The position numbers and the translations under genes are program-made. From assembly GCF_001039355.2 (NCBI RefSeq), contig NW_019773625.1, positions 1,268,305-1,332,304 of the forward strand: 64,000 nucleotides of DNA, given 5' to 3'. The stretch is from Lingula anatina. Taxonomy: Eukaryota; Brachiopoda; Lingulata; Lingulida; Lingulidae. Every line of letters begins with the position of its first letter. The first letter of the stretch is position 1. The notes beneath the pieces were generated by a model. That model did no database searches. It was given only the letters and a program-made list of their open reading frames with translations, and was not told the origin of the DNA. Positions 43,291 to 55,973 of the stretch are shown piece by piece.

Positions 43291-43966
43291 TGATTGCACT
43301 TGTTCCCATATAATTTGACTCCAGTGTGACTGCTGAAGACTGTTTCAGCACTGATTTGAGCACAACTCCAGACATCACGAAGATAAAGTAAAGAATTCCA
43401 CATTAAGATCTGTCAGTCTCTCATTTGCAATCATGAAAGTTTCTTTAATCAACAGCTGAGATGAGTATAATTGTTCTGAAAATTTCAGAGGTCTTTCCAT
43501 TTCCTTTATTTGGGTAACAACCTGTATCTTTAATGTTTGAAGACAGTGTCTTGAAAGACACCGAAATATCAACGTAAAGTGACTCTAGTCCTAGATTTTG
43601 ACTGAAGAATCCTGCTATCACACAGGTGGATCCAGCATTTTGCTATGGAGAAAGGGGGAACAGAAGGGAAAATGCTGTGTTATACTGTTTTTCAGGGAGG
43701 GAGGAGGGACCTCTGAAGCTGAGGGAGAGGAGGAGAGGGGGCAGCATGTGCCCTCCCTTTGTCCACTGTATCATGCATACAATTACACTGTTTGCAGTAA
43801 CAAATATCTCAACAGAGACCACAATATAGTCAAGTAAGAACTAATTAAATGGCCTGGGCTTTTCCAATCCCGGAAGCAACAGAAAATCCTCTATAAAATC
43901 CACTGAACAGTGAGATTCTGGTCCTTCTCCATATTGTTAAATCAAATTTTATATTTTTCAGTAATG

Positions 43967-44044
43967 CTATACTGGGTCTTGAGGGACCTGCAACGTGTCC
44001 TGGCCATTTTTATCTTCAGGTTCCTCTTCGTCTCGTCTTGCAAG
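43967..44044 (-). CDS. ANO7: ANO7-like: last coding exon
   Basis: Acceptor TTTACAG|, 26 codons: [17 protein letters not shown] and a hydrophilic end, stop TAG at 43967-43969. A minus-strand AATAAA (plus TTTATT near 43505) about 460 nt downstream could be the polyadenylation signal. Confidence 0.8.
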   Translation of the reverse strand, partial: LARRDEEEPEDKNGQDTLQVPQDPV

Positions 44045-47000
44045 CTGTAAATAGACAGGTAATGTAAATAAGTGAATAAGACTTAAGATTACTTATTTAC
44101 AAAACAGCAAAAATGATGGAACAAGTCAAAATAATGCAAAAATTACACAAAATGTGTGCAAAGGAGGATCAATTTGGCAGTACCCTGAAGTACTTAGAGA
44201 TTAAAGAAACCACGAGTACAAACAGTTAAATTACATCCAAAATCAATAAGAATTGTTAGCATAATCAATTATTTCTGAATCAAAGTACCAATGGACACAA
44301 ACTTTAGGATATATACTCTAAATCAATTATAAAACAACCTACCACCATGATAGCATCAGTATCAGCGAGGGCCTGCTTGGCTAAGTAGCGTTCACGTTTG
44401 ATTTTTAGCTCTAAGACTTCGGGAACATCAGGTACTAGAACGTCTATAAGACGACAGATGCCGAATACAACATGCTGAAAAATAGAGGAAAATTACTGTG
44501 TTGAGGTTTTTACTTTTCAATTATATACACTGTGCGAAAATATAAATGCCTCATGTAAATTATGTAATATGTGATGGTGAGATAAGTTTACAGACAAAGT
44601 GAATATGGTTGTGATGTAATTAAATTAAGTTAAATTTGGCTAACTTGAAGGACTGCAAACCATCCTAAGAACCCATTATCAACGTACAATTGCAGAAGAT
44701 ATGGTATGGGTGTTGTAATCAGAACAGAAATGCATGCAGCACTCACCTCAAATACTATGACAAAGGCTAGTCGTATAGCTATTAGGTGCCAGAAAAACAT
44801 GGTATATTTGCCATCTTTATCACGGAAATCTCTATACCTAAAATGAAAATTACAAATATGCATTTTGGTTCAGTTGAACTTCAAAGCACATTTTTTTGTC
44901 ATAATAAATTTCAAATATTGCCAACAGTTAATTTTTTAAAAATCTCTCACTGTTAAAAACTACTTTTGCTACAGTAACTATCACTAACTACTATTACTGT
45001 AACAGTTACTATGACTGCATTCCCACAGATTTTAGATCAATCTATCCCCCTGGGGAGTCTCACTAGATTACTGTCAGCTTAGCCAGCTTAAATGTCTATC
45101 CTCCCTACTTAAAGATGTAAGGGGGGCAATTAACTTCCATGCACGCTCGGCTGACAGCAATTTAGCATGAACCCCCAGGGAGTTAGGTTGATCCAGATGG
45201 ATCCATCTAAATCTGTGGGAATCCAGTCTATGAATACTTCTGCAATAACAACTACTAATACTACTACTACTACTACTGCTATTGCTACTACATACCTGCA
45301 CTCATGTCTCATGGTTCCATTAGGAGAGAATGCCAGTGTGAAGTTAGTATATCCTGTAAGGTCCCAGTTATACTGGTATTTATATAGTAGTCTGGGGAGG
45401 AACTCCGACGTGAAAGCTATGAGGAAAGCCTGAAGTGACAAAAATATATACATCCTTTATTAATTCTTGTTAAGAATTCTGTGTAGGTTGAAATAACTCT
45501 GCCCAAAAGATACTTGCCACAGCACACATACGATATAAAATTACATAACTGATAATATTTGAAAAAATCAAGACTCACATTACTAATTACAGCCAACTGT
45601 GCTAGACCATCCAAGATGGAGAACCAGACACCTATATCTTGTGCCCTCTCCGCTACAGGGCGCCTCGTTTCTGTCACAAATTTCTGGGCATCTAGACGTA
45701 TCTCTATCCAGTTGTTCATTAGAGCGAAAAGTGGAGCGAGAGGGAATGCCGCCACAAATATGGTGATGAAACCAAACTGCAGCACTGAAAATGAAAAACA
45801 TACCTCATAAATAATGAATGTGTGTGTTTGTGTGTGTGTAACTAGTATATGTGTGATGGAATTGAAAATGATTATTAAATAAATACAACCATTGCTGTGT
45901 ACAGTATGTGCAAATTAATGGGTCCAATTTCTTTTAGCCAAAAGCATACTTCTTGTCAACTCAATTATTTGAACCATCTTTATGATAAACTGGGTTAAAA
46001 AAGGAAAATATGTTACATGCGCTGATATGTTGTCCATTATGGCTCAACAAGTTGAGCTCATTTTAATAACATTGTAATTATTTCTGAAAAAAGTTTCCAT
46101 GACAGTTTCATTAAAAATAGGACCAGATCTATGTTAACATCAACCCACCCATTTCTAAGTATTCCTGGAAGAGTCCTTCATTTTCTATCAGTTCGTAATC
46201 TTCCTCCCATCTCGCCTTCTCGACATTCTTTCCAGAGCCTAGTTTTCTTTGGTGCAGCCATGCTTTCAGTTTTCTAGAAATAAAAGAATGGAAATGTTCA
46301 TTTACTGTAATCATTGGTGATGCAGACTTTCAAATCACTTTCACTTCAGTTCAGCTGCAGTGTATGAAAATGGCAAAACACACCTCGCTAACTCTATTGG
46401 AAGTGGAAACTTTGAATATTGCCCATGTTCATACACAGTGGCAGAATCAAGTAGATATTACATGATTGTGTAATAACTGTATAAAAGAAATGGGGACAGC
46501 ACAAGTGCCTCAGTACATGAGATGAAATAATAAAAAATTCAATTAAAAAATCTTCTTATTTAAACAGAAATAACTCATAAGATATTGGCTGTGAGTGTAT
46601 GAGTATGGTGGTAGTGGGGTGGGGTGGGGTGGGGTGGGATGGGGGCAATATCTTATAGAGAGACACACAAAAGTGATTTCTTTTAGATAATTGTGAGCAT
46701 TTATATTGGACACTTAAACATCAGGAACCCCATACACTCACCAGTCATTTTACAGCAGTGCTACTATAAGCTAGAATAATAATTTTTATTATCCAACACC
46801 ACACTCGACTACTTACGGTACTAATATTTCCTGGGCATTGTTGATCACTTGTTTGCCTATCATTATGACACCAAGCTGCTGGGCCAGCTCCACAAGACAC
46901 CCAGCTTGATTGCACTATAATATAATATAATATAATATAATATAATATAATATAATATAATATAATATAATATAATATAATATAAGTACTCTTAGAATTT

Positions 47001-48531
47001 TGTGTTTACTTATTATAATAATTTTTTTTCATTATCCACGATAATTATCAACATATTTGGCTATAAAGGCTACTAGGCAAGTAACATAATTTCACCAAAA
47101 TTTATAACACCTCATGTACAGAATAAATTTGATTATTTGAATTCATTTATTATCAGTGGCAGTTCTATATTCATATTATATTTAAAACCTATATATGAAG
47201 AAGTATACTCATTATGAAAAATATATATATATATTCTTCATTAAAGTTACCAAGCATGGATCTACAGAATAATAAGGATGGCTGTACTAACAAAAATAAA
47301 TAAATAAATCATAATAAATTAAAGAATATTTCTGTATCAACATTTCAAACTCCATGTCCTCTGCAAATTTGTAAACAATTTCTGCCAGACTTAGCTCCTA
47401 CTGCTATAACATGTTCTAATTACCTCTTCATTGCGAAGCCCAAAAAGTGTATTATAGTGGCCTGGATAGCCCACAAATCTGGAAATGAAACACACATATT
47501 AAATGAAATAAGCATTCTTCATATATCTTTTTTTTTGCATCTTTTAAGTTTTTTTCTTGAAAGATAATGACCCAAGTATGTATATTGAGTAGAAACTTTA
47601 AGTTAATGGAAAAGAACATCTCTCATTGAAAAATTTAAGAAAACTTTAAGACAACAATGTAGTTTTTTTTTCTACATAGCATCAAAAATTAAAAGATCCT
47701 ATATTGCATTTGATTCTTTTTGTCCTAAATAGTACCAGTTTCATTAAAATAGCAATGGCAAACAGAATTTATACATTCTGATTCAATGACGTTCAAGCAG
47801 TTAAGTCTCCTTTATTTTTTGCCAAATTTAAGTGACATTCTACAATTAGGGTAAAGGATTGACCAGCTAATCAAAAGGAGACATTGGTATTAAGGCTTAA
47901 CTTAACAGAAATGTCTTCTGACACAAATCTCTTTCCTCACCTTCCTTTAAAAAATCCGATGTAAAAAATTGACGAGTAGAAGTTCACAAATTGGAAAATG
48001 AAAACCTTGAATGTCAACTGGTCCTCAAACTCAGTCTGTGTCCGATGCATTTCTAGAAATAAAAAAAAAACATATAAATTGATAATAATAATTAAAATTT
48101 ATCATTATCATCATAATCATTATCCTTACATCTCATTACATTTCTTTAAAGAAATTTATATGTTTTAAGGGGTCTATTGAGCCTTCAGGTCACCAAGATT
48201 CCCCAAAAATAGTGACCAAACCAAAAGTGAACAAGTTTTACATAATTTTCTCTGGTCAAGCTTCAATTTTATTGGCAGTTTTCATTTTAAAGCCACAAAC
48301 TAATAACAGGAGATTATATCTACATCTTACCCCACTGTGTCAGTTTATACGCCAGTTTCTCATAGACCTTACTGAGCACCATGATGAGGATTAAGTTGAC
48401 CACAGCTGAGGTCATACTGGCTATCATCTCAGCTCGTGGCCGGAATGCCTTACTTTGGAATAAAGGAATGCTGACCAGTACCCGGTACATGATGACTGCT
48501 ATGATGAATATCAACACTAGTACTATCTGTA

Positions 48532-48576
<45 letters not shown>

Positions 48577-48916
48577 GTACTCATTTTATGGTACATTTCA
48601 TTATAAAAATCTAAAACTAACCAAAGTATTGACAATAATCAATAAAAGGATGCTGACAACAGATCAATCAGTTATTATAATATTACAATGTGCTGTTTCT
48701 AAATATTTATTTTTCCAAATAGGGTAAAATTGGGCTATTAATGCAAATTAGTGTCTGCATCTAATGACTGAAACATTAAACCTATCTAAAAAAATAACAT
48801 TTTCCACCTGTTCATTTAAGAAAAATGACTTAATAGTTACAGACAGAAGGCCACCACACACTTCAAATTTACCATTTCTGTCTACAGGATGAGGTAGAAA
48901 TACATCAATATTTCAA

Positions 48917-48948
<32 letters not shown>

Positions 48949-51900
48949 ACTGCATATGATTTACAAAACAGTTTCTTTCTTATGCGCAGTTATATTCTTT
49001 AATTGAATTTCAAAACCTTAACTAACTTTATTGTAACCAACTGAGGGTAACTTTTAACAGACTGAGGTACTCTAGACTTCCTAGAAAAACCCACATAAAA
49101 TGACATTAAGTTAACACATACCATAATGATTATTGCAGCTGCCCCAGAAATAATTCTCGGTAATCTGTCCCTCTCGGGAAAATAGGGCTCTTTGATTCCA
49201 GTGATGGGATTTTTCTCATATGTAGGACACAGTACGGTGTACTGAGGCCGGGGGCGCTCTTCTTCCTCCTCGAACTCAAGACAGTCCCAATGATGTGCCA
49301 GACTGGCATTTTTACGTTTCCAGTATTCCAGAAATGTCACAGCTGGATAAAAAATATCAAGAAACACTTTCAAAATGCACCGAAGAATAGCCAGCTGGCA
49401 CATTTCTGGCAATTCAGGTGATAGGTTGAACTGTCTTAAGTTTCATGTTTTTGGTATTCTAGGTATATGTTGTAAGTAACAATGAGATATTGATGAATTG
49501 TCATATGATTTTAGTTGAAATAAGCGTTCATTAATTCATATAATTATATTAATTCATCTATAGCTGCTTTTTTTTTACAGTGAAAGAAAAATTAGTGCCT
49601 GATACTTCAAGTTTTGAATCTGTCAAAATAAAGCAGTTTCTGTACAAAAAAAAAAAATCTGTACCACTATACGTGAAATGGCGCCTATGTTTATAATAAG
49701 GCTACCTACCCCAGAAAGACATGAAGACAGCATAAAACACAGTCCCAGGATGGTCAAAGAGATAGCCTATCTTGGTGTAGAGACAGACGTCTGACAGGTT
49801 CCAGTACTGACATCCTATGTGCTCGTCACAGCGAGGACACATCATAAAGTCGTTGCTTGGGTCACACAACTCATTACTGAAAATGAATAACAATGACCTA
49901 TTTAATTAGTCAGGTATGTTGTACTTTGTTTTTTACTTTATTTAAATATGCTATTAATGCAGCCTTAAAATCTGAACATTTTATTGAAAAAATTTAACCT
50001 AATGAAAGAACATGCATATCATGCAGTGCATCTTACATATTTTTAGCACTTATCTAACACACTGTTATGCTGAGCATTTTAATTTTAATCAATAACTTTA
50101 ACCTTAGGGTGGGTGAGGTGGGGTGGGTTGTGGGTGGGGGGGGGGGGGTTGATAGTACTTCTCAGGTACTTGCAGAGGCAACTATGACAACTGTGAGTCA
50201 TTCCCTGATTACAGTGTCTTAATCAAACCTACCATTGGAGCAGTAATAACTCAAGGCATGGTTTTTACTGTTTTTGGAAGAAATCATTTCTGTCAGTTTG
50301 AATGCAATACACAGCTGAATAAATACCCTGCTGGACAAAACTAAATGTATACTTACGCAGGTGTGTTTGCTCCCATTGAAAACAGGCCATACATGAAAAC
50401 AAGTAGTCCAACTATGGAAGATGGCAGTAGCCAGGCTGTGTAAAAACCTATTATAATATTATAATACAATTCAGTCAATCATACAGTTCCATAAAACATC
50501 GGAAATACAGCGTGTCAGTTTTCTTGGAGATGCATATAGAATAGCTGAATAATTAGCTTGTATTGGCATGGAAATACCCCATCAAATATCTTAAATTAGT
50601 ACTTCATACAAGTTTTAAACTTAAAGTTATGAAAGTTTGACTTGCTCTCAGAATTATTGTATAGCCTAGTGTGAAAATATTGAAAACTTTCATAAAAGAT
50701 GTGTAAGCCTATGCGGACTTAATTGCATAATACTATTTAGAGTAAAATCATTCATGTAATTTCAACAGTCATTTATAAAAAATAATAAATATTTAAAGTA
50801 AATGACAAAATAACATTATAAGTACATGATACTTGGTCATAAATAGCCACAGCATATTCAATAAAAGTTACTAGTTACAACATTTTTTGGAATCATTCAT
50901 TATGGAGAAACTGATGATCTTAAAATATTCCCTGACACACACACACACAAGTACAACAAAATCAGTTGTCTCAAAGAATCAAACTGTTCAATCTTACCCA
51001 ACCAAGCAAAGTAAATGCCAATTTTTTCTCCGAAGTAATCTCGTATATGGTCCAGTGGCTGATATTTGTACCACTTGCCCCACCTCGCCCAGTATTCTTG
51101 CAGTATTTGACGAGGATTTAGACACTCGTCTGATACGTAATGCTTGGGTTTTTCATATGGTCCCTAAAAACCAAACATGTGACATCATAAATTCAATCTG
51201 TCGATATATATATATATCAGTCATAATATGCAATAATTGGCAGTTCTGAGCTTTTTTCGTTACCAAAAACTGGTATGAATGGTGAATATTTCACCAAATT
51301 TGTGAGATGCATAGTTTTTCAGGAATAAGGTCTTATTTAAAAACTCACATCATGCAATGGGAATGCTGCCTCATAGACTCCCTCTTCCAGTAGGCGTTCT
51401 ATGCCAATTTCAGCTCTCTTTCTCTTTCCATACGCTGACGTCGAGAGAATTTCCCAAACCACGCGACTCCTTTGTGTTGATGAGAAATATGTGTCATGAT
51501 TCTCATTGCCCAGGAACCTAAACGACACAAAATTATGAAAGTATAACCAACATTGAAGCAGTGCCAAATTATCCTTTAAGCTAAATTATGCAAGGTGTGA
51601 GGAACCATTATTGTTGCAAGAGGAAAACAAGATTACTTATAGTTCTCTTCAGGCTTTTATACTTTAAAATATCATTACTGAAATGTGATAAATTGCTTTA
51701 TTAATAATTAACTGCCATATAATGAAATTTTTGTTTGTCAGACTCTCTCTCTCTCTCCTGATTTAACAAAATATTTTTATATATGCATATACATACAAGC
51801 ATGTAGATATCTGTTGTATGCAAAGTATCCAGAGAGCATACAACAAACCCTTAAACCATAAACTCTCTCCCGCATTAAGCAGGCCAATAATGGTACAGAC

Positions 51901-52125
51901 CTATCCAGCTTAGATCTCTTAAAAGTGCATGTGTAGTAGTCCAGAGGGGTGTTTGGCACTTCCTGGTCCATGATGTTAGGAATTCTCAATGTTTCCAGGA
52001 TCTTCCCTGACCAGTTACTGCTGGGGTTGGGGTGTGCCTGAATTTGAATTTTTTTTAAATTTAAATAATGATAATTAATATTTTAAGAGTTTATTCAGAT
52101 AAGACAATTTTCTGTTTATTGTAGA

Positions 52126-52178
<53 letters not shown>

Positions 52179-55100
52179 CCTTAGATATGGAAAATCATTT
52201 AATATGTCTGGCTCACACTAATATAATTTGAAAGCTTTGCCATCAATACACAGAGCCAGATTCAGTTGTGAAAAACAATCCAAATTCTCCAATGCACTGA
52301 CATTTGGATTTTTGTATCGAAATAGTTCTATTGACTAATCATGCTGATACATTATTTATGCCCTGTGTTTGGTACAAATTCATGTGGGGATTTTTTTCTG
52401 AAATTAAACCAACAGATCATCCAGAAAAGTATCCCAATAGAGAATTTCTGAGTGAAAATTAGAATCAGTTCTTGGAACAATGATTTCAGCCCTTAGTGCA
52501 TGACACTGACAGTGCCTAAAGAGAATTGTTCATAAAAAATTAAAACAGTTTCTATTTTGGAAACAGGTATGTCTCAATTGCATGGGACAGAAATAGAATT
52601 TTAGAATAAAAACATCATTTTGTTCTTAGACTCAGAGATACGGTAAGCCATTTATTACACAAAATTTGTATAACAGGCTCAGTGCCCTCAGAGAAGAGAA
52701 CAAATTGATTTAAAGCAGGATAATATTTTAATTCCTAAAGTTAATATGACAAACTTTTGTCATTTGAATAAATAAATAATGTTGTGAAAGTGGTTTGTGA
52801 CAGCAATACAGTAACCATAGAAACCAACCTGCAGTGGCGCCCTCATGCTGAGGTCTTCCGCATACACACACAGCACATCCCAGGGGGCTGACAGCTTAAT
52901 GTAGAAAATCATCTTCTTTTCTCCCTGAACAACTTCCTAGAAACATGACAAAAATGTAGACAATATGGAAATCATTTATATTCTCCCTGAAAAACTGCCT
53001 TGAAAGACGGAGACCAAAAATGTAGAAAATAGTCTTCTTTTCTCCATGAGCAAATTCTGTGAAATATATTACAGTCACAATTATTATTAAATTATTATTT
53101 ATTATTATGATATTTATTAATTTAATTATTAATTAATTATTAAATTCCATCAAACCTGGTTTGTCTTGCATACAGGAAACAACAGAGCTAACTAACACAT
53201 CTCCTCTTGTTTCCAATGTAGTAGTATAATCACCATATTTTCTGTATTTTACTCAAAGCCAGGAGGAGGCATGTTAGTAATTTAATCTGACTGCATTCAG
53301 CGAGAGTCACTGTGGAATGAGTGCATTAACAAGGTCAACAGAATTTATTGTTAATGGTCCCCATCTCTCTAATACCTCTTCCATATCCAGACCAGCTTTT
53401 TTAAGATTTTTCAGGAATTTTTGTCGCCATATTTCTTTTCTTTCATCTTCCGACAACTTCCTTTTCTTGTCTGCGGGGTCGGCAGTTTTCTTCTTCTCTG
53501 GCTTTTCCACTTTGTCTTCATATACAAGAACAAAGTCTGAAACAAACAGACATGGCATCCATTTGCTTAATTCATATAAAATTATATGAATCTCATATAA
53601 AGTTCTATGTGCAAGAGAGAATAAAAAAATCAAATAAAATGAAAGAGAAGACATGAAAAAATGCAATGTCAATTATGAACAGTCACATTATATTATGTAT
53701 CAAATGAATATATGTATTGAAAAAGGGGGGGGGGGGGGCAACTTATTAGTATCAAGCCAAATCAGCATACATCACTCATACACTGTACCTATTTTTCGTT
53801 TTCCATCCCTGAAGTAACTCCCCTTATCAAGAGTGGGATCATACTTTCCAACGTTATCATGGGGTGCAGGCCCTTCGTCGTCACTCGAGATCATCTGCAA
53901 TAATACGTACAAAACTAGTGTAAACTAGAGGATCAGAGAGGCGATCCCGNTTAAATTACATTTCATCATATACATATATGATATTTTATCATCTGATCAG
54001 TTCAGATTCTTTGTTGTTAACTGTGGAAATCTTTGGAGATGTCTGTAGCCAGGTGTCACTTGCTGATATGATAACATTTAAACATTTAAGTATAATAATA
54101 TTATATATTTTATTACAAATATTTATATTTAGGATTAAAGGATAAGATTTGAAATGAACTGTTCTCTCTGCATATAAAAAGATGCCAGTCAAAGTTGCTC
54201 TCAAATCAAATAAATTTTGACCATGCAGTTGACCTGCATGTTCAAATAAGCCACTTACTTTTTTAGCGATGTCTACATGGTACCTTGAACAGCATGCAGT
54301 GATTTTATCAAAACCAATTTCAACAAACTATCAAAACATACCAGTATCTGATCAATTTTCAAAGTTTCAAAGCCTGGTTATTTAATAAATCCTCTGCATA
54401 TAAGCAAAGAGAACATGTCCATGAAAGAAACAGGTCCTACTTTTCACCTGTCTCTTTTATATAAATGTCATGCACTATATCCTGTAGCCTGTCAATAGTG
54501 ATTTACAGATAAAGATCAGCAAAAGTATGCACAACAACTATGGTGTGCCCCACAAGAAACCAACCAACACCTGAAGAATCAAAAACTAATAGACCAAAAT
54601 TTTCCAACAGGTTTAAGCAAAGGTGATTATTCATACATACTTCTCGAGTTAATGTTTTGTCAGTAATAGTTTTCAAAATTTAAGACACTTTTTGGAAGAA
54701 AAAAGTTTCAGGGTTAATCAGACCCTTCCCTTAATTCATTCTAAAAATCTCAGTGTTAATAGTTCAGACAAATGAGCAGAAGGTAGCCCCATACAGGATA
54801 TAGTTGGTGGAGAGAGGTGGGGGGAGGCTGAAACAAACATATAGGGCCTGGTGGAGGGGGGGGTCGGGGCTGAAACCAACACCTGGGCCATGTAAGGACT
54901 CTTAAAGATATATAAGAAGCAAGAGTAAATGTCCTGTAATAACATAATATATGTAATTTTTTAAACTGTAGGGTGAAAAAAAGAGGCTTTAAAGAACGCA
55001 CTTAAATATTCTTGTAAATTTGAGCTTAGACTACTTATTTTTCCTCCGGTCTATCAAACCAAGAAAATAAACAATATATCTGTGCAAATCTTTTTTTTTT

Positions 55101-55973
55101 TTTTTTTGAGAAAAACAATTAGGTTCAAAATAATGTGGTATATAGTGGCATTTGGCCAGGTTAAGTAGATAATAATTTGATATAAGTACTTGCTTAATAT
55201 GTATCTTTATATGAAAGTCCACTGGTCCAAAGGGTAATGTGCAATTTAATAATCCAGTAATTAAAATAGAGTTATTGTCAGTTTCCAAACACCAGACAGG
55301 CTCCCCTGTACCAGTTCAACCCACATATCATACCCTTTCACTTTTTATTGTATGCTCATCTTCACTTGTAAGCTGCTGAAACAAAACAGAAAATCAAAAG
55401 GTTTAAAATTCTTATTAAAAAAAGCTGTTTATTCAGTGACATGTGGACTATCACTGGAAAGTCAGCATGAAACTGGGCACAAATGATGAAAAATTAACAG
55501 TCACGCATGTCTGCAGTAGTAAGGGCCTAAAACTGAAAGGAAATCAAATGACAGCTTTAACATATACTACTACCGCCCAGGATGGTCTGCTTAATGTACA
55601 CAATATATCCTGACAATCTTCTAAAGAGAAAGAGAGAGGAGAGAGGTGAAAGACAGAGATGAGAGAGAAGGGTGCATCGCCTTCTTTCATAGCAGTGTAA
55701 GAAGCCAACTTAATTTAGACGTATAAATGTAATATATGACTAAAATCTTTATCTTCCAGAATTAAGTCAGAATTTTATATATTATCTTTATATTCTTTAA
55801 TTCCCTTCAGAAGAGCATTTGCCTTGAAGTCTTACAATCAATTGATGAAAAATAAAACAATGTAATTAACACCTGAACAATATACAGTCATTCATCCTTA
55901 AAAACCATAAAAAGGGAGAGAAAGCACTCACCAGGGTATCCCCTAATCTTCTGTATTCAGCTGTTTCAGCCAT
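43967..55973 (-). CDS. ANO7: Anoctamin-7-like protein (TMEM16 family)
   Basis: Twenty-one coding exons: 55973-55932, 55375-55334, 53894-53789, 53536-53376, 52936-52829, 52037-51901, 51517-51349, 51163-50998, 50447-50357, 49876-49710, 49342-49122, 48526-48331, 48052-47941, 47478-47424, 46914-46817, 46273-46149, 45784-45579, 45429-45296, 44837-44747, 44474-44343 and 44044-43967. The sum is 2637 nt, 878 aa, with consistent phases. Landmarks: [86 protein letters not shown] and [15 protein letters not shown]. The C-terminal LVPDVPE / [12 protein letters not shown] region and the ERPRPQ and YFPER stretches resemble ANO7 more than other anoctamins. Ten-TM calcium-activated scramblase/channel family; activity is not deducible. 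The N join 53950 lies in intron 2. Confidence 0.92.
44343..50447 (-). CDS. ANO7: ANO7-like: transmembrane exons 9-20
   Basis: Begins with TM1 ([18 protein letters not shown]), then a Cys-rich loop [22 protein letters not shown] and the remaining spans to FVIVFEHVVF. The short donor choice at 44343 (GTG|GTAGGT) or 44346 (ATG|GTGGTA) changes one residue only. The acceptors of exons 12 (48526) and 15 (46914) sit directly beside microsatellites. Confidence 0.9.
46916..46984. repeat. (ATAAT)n repeat at anoctamin exon 15 acceptor
   Basis: About 13 pentanucleotide units. The splice acceptor TTATAG| of exon 46914-46817 is formed by the end of the repeat itself. Confidence 0.9.
48534..48573. repeat. 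(AAT)n microsatellite at anoctamin exon 12 acceptor
   Basis: About 13 AAT units immediately upstream (minus strand) of AACTTACAG|, acceptor of exon 48526-48331. Confidence 0.9.
50998..53894 (-). CDS. ANO7: ANO7-like: cytosolic N-terminal exons 3-8
   Basis: Six exons encode the anoctamin N-terminal (dimerisation) domain: FRDGKRKID, a lysine-rich insert [17 protein letters not shown], the [11 protein letters not shown] motif, NWSGK with [20 protein letters not shown], the AFPLHDGPYEKP linker and the [18 protein letters not shown] approach to TM1. This is close to full family length, with no gaps in phase. Confidence 0.9.
52131..52174. repeat. (CT)n microsatellite
   Basis: About 21 CT units in anoctamin intron 5. 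Confidence 0.9.
53950..53950. other. Single-N scaffold join
   Basis: One N in anoctamin intron 2, just left of exon 3. The same TTAAATTACATTTCATC sequence follows this N and the N at 58567. Confidence 0.9.

Larger units (their letters stand above)
40255..43966. other. Intergenic region between anoctamin and R1
   Basis: AT-rich. Holds the perfect hairpin, a poly-T tract, an AAAT-rich tract near 41840, a G-run at 42371 and the TGATGTCA repeats. A minus-strand TATATAGG at about 40526-40533, 275 nt before the R1 ATG, is a possible TATA box. No genes seen. Confidence 0.4.
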
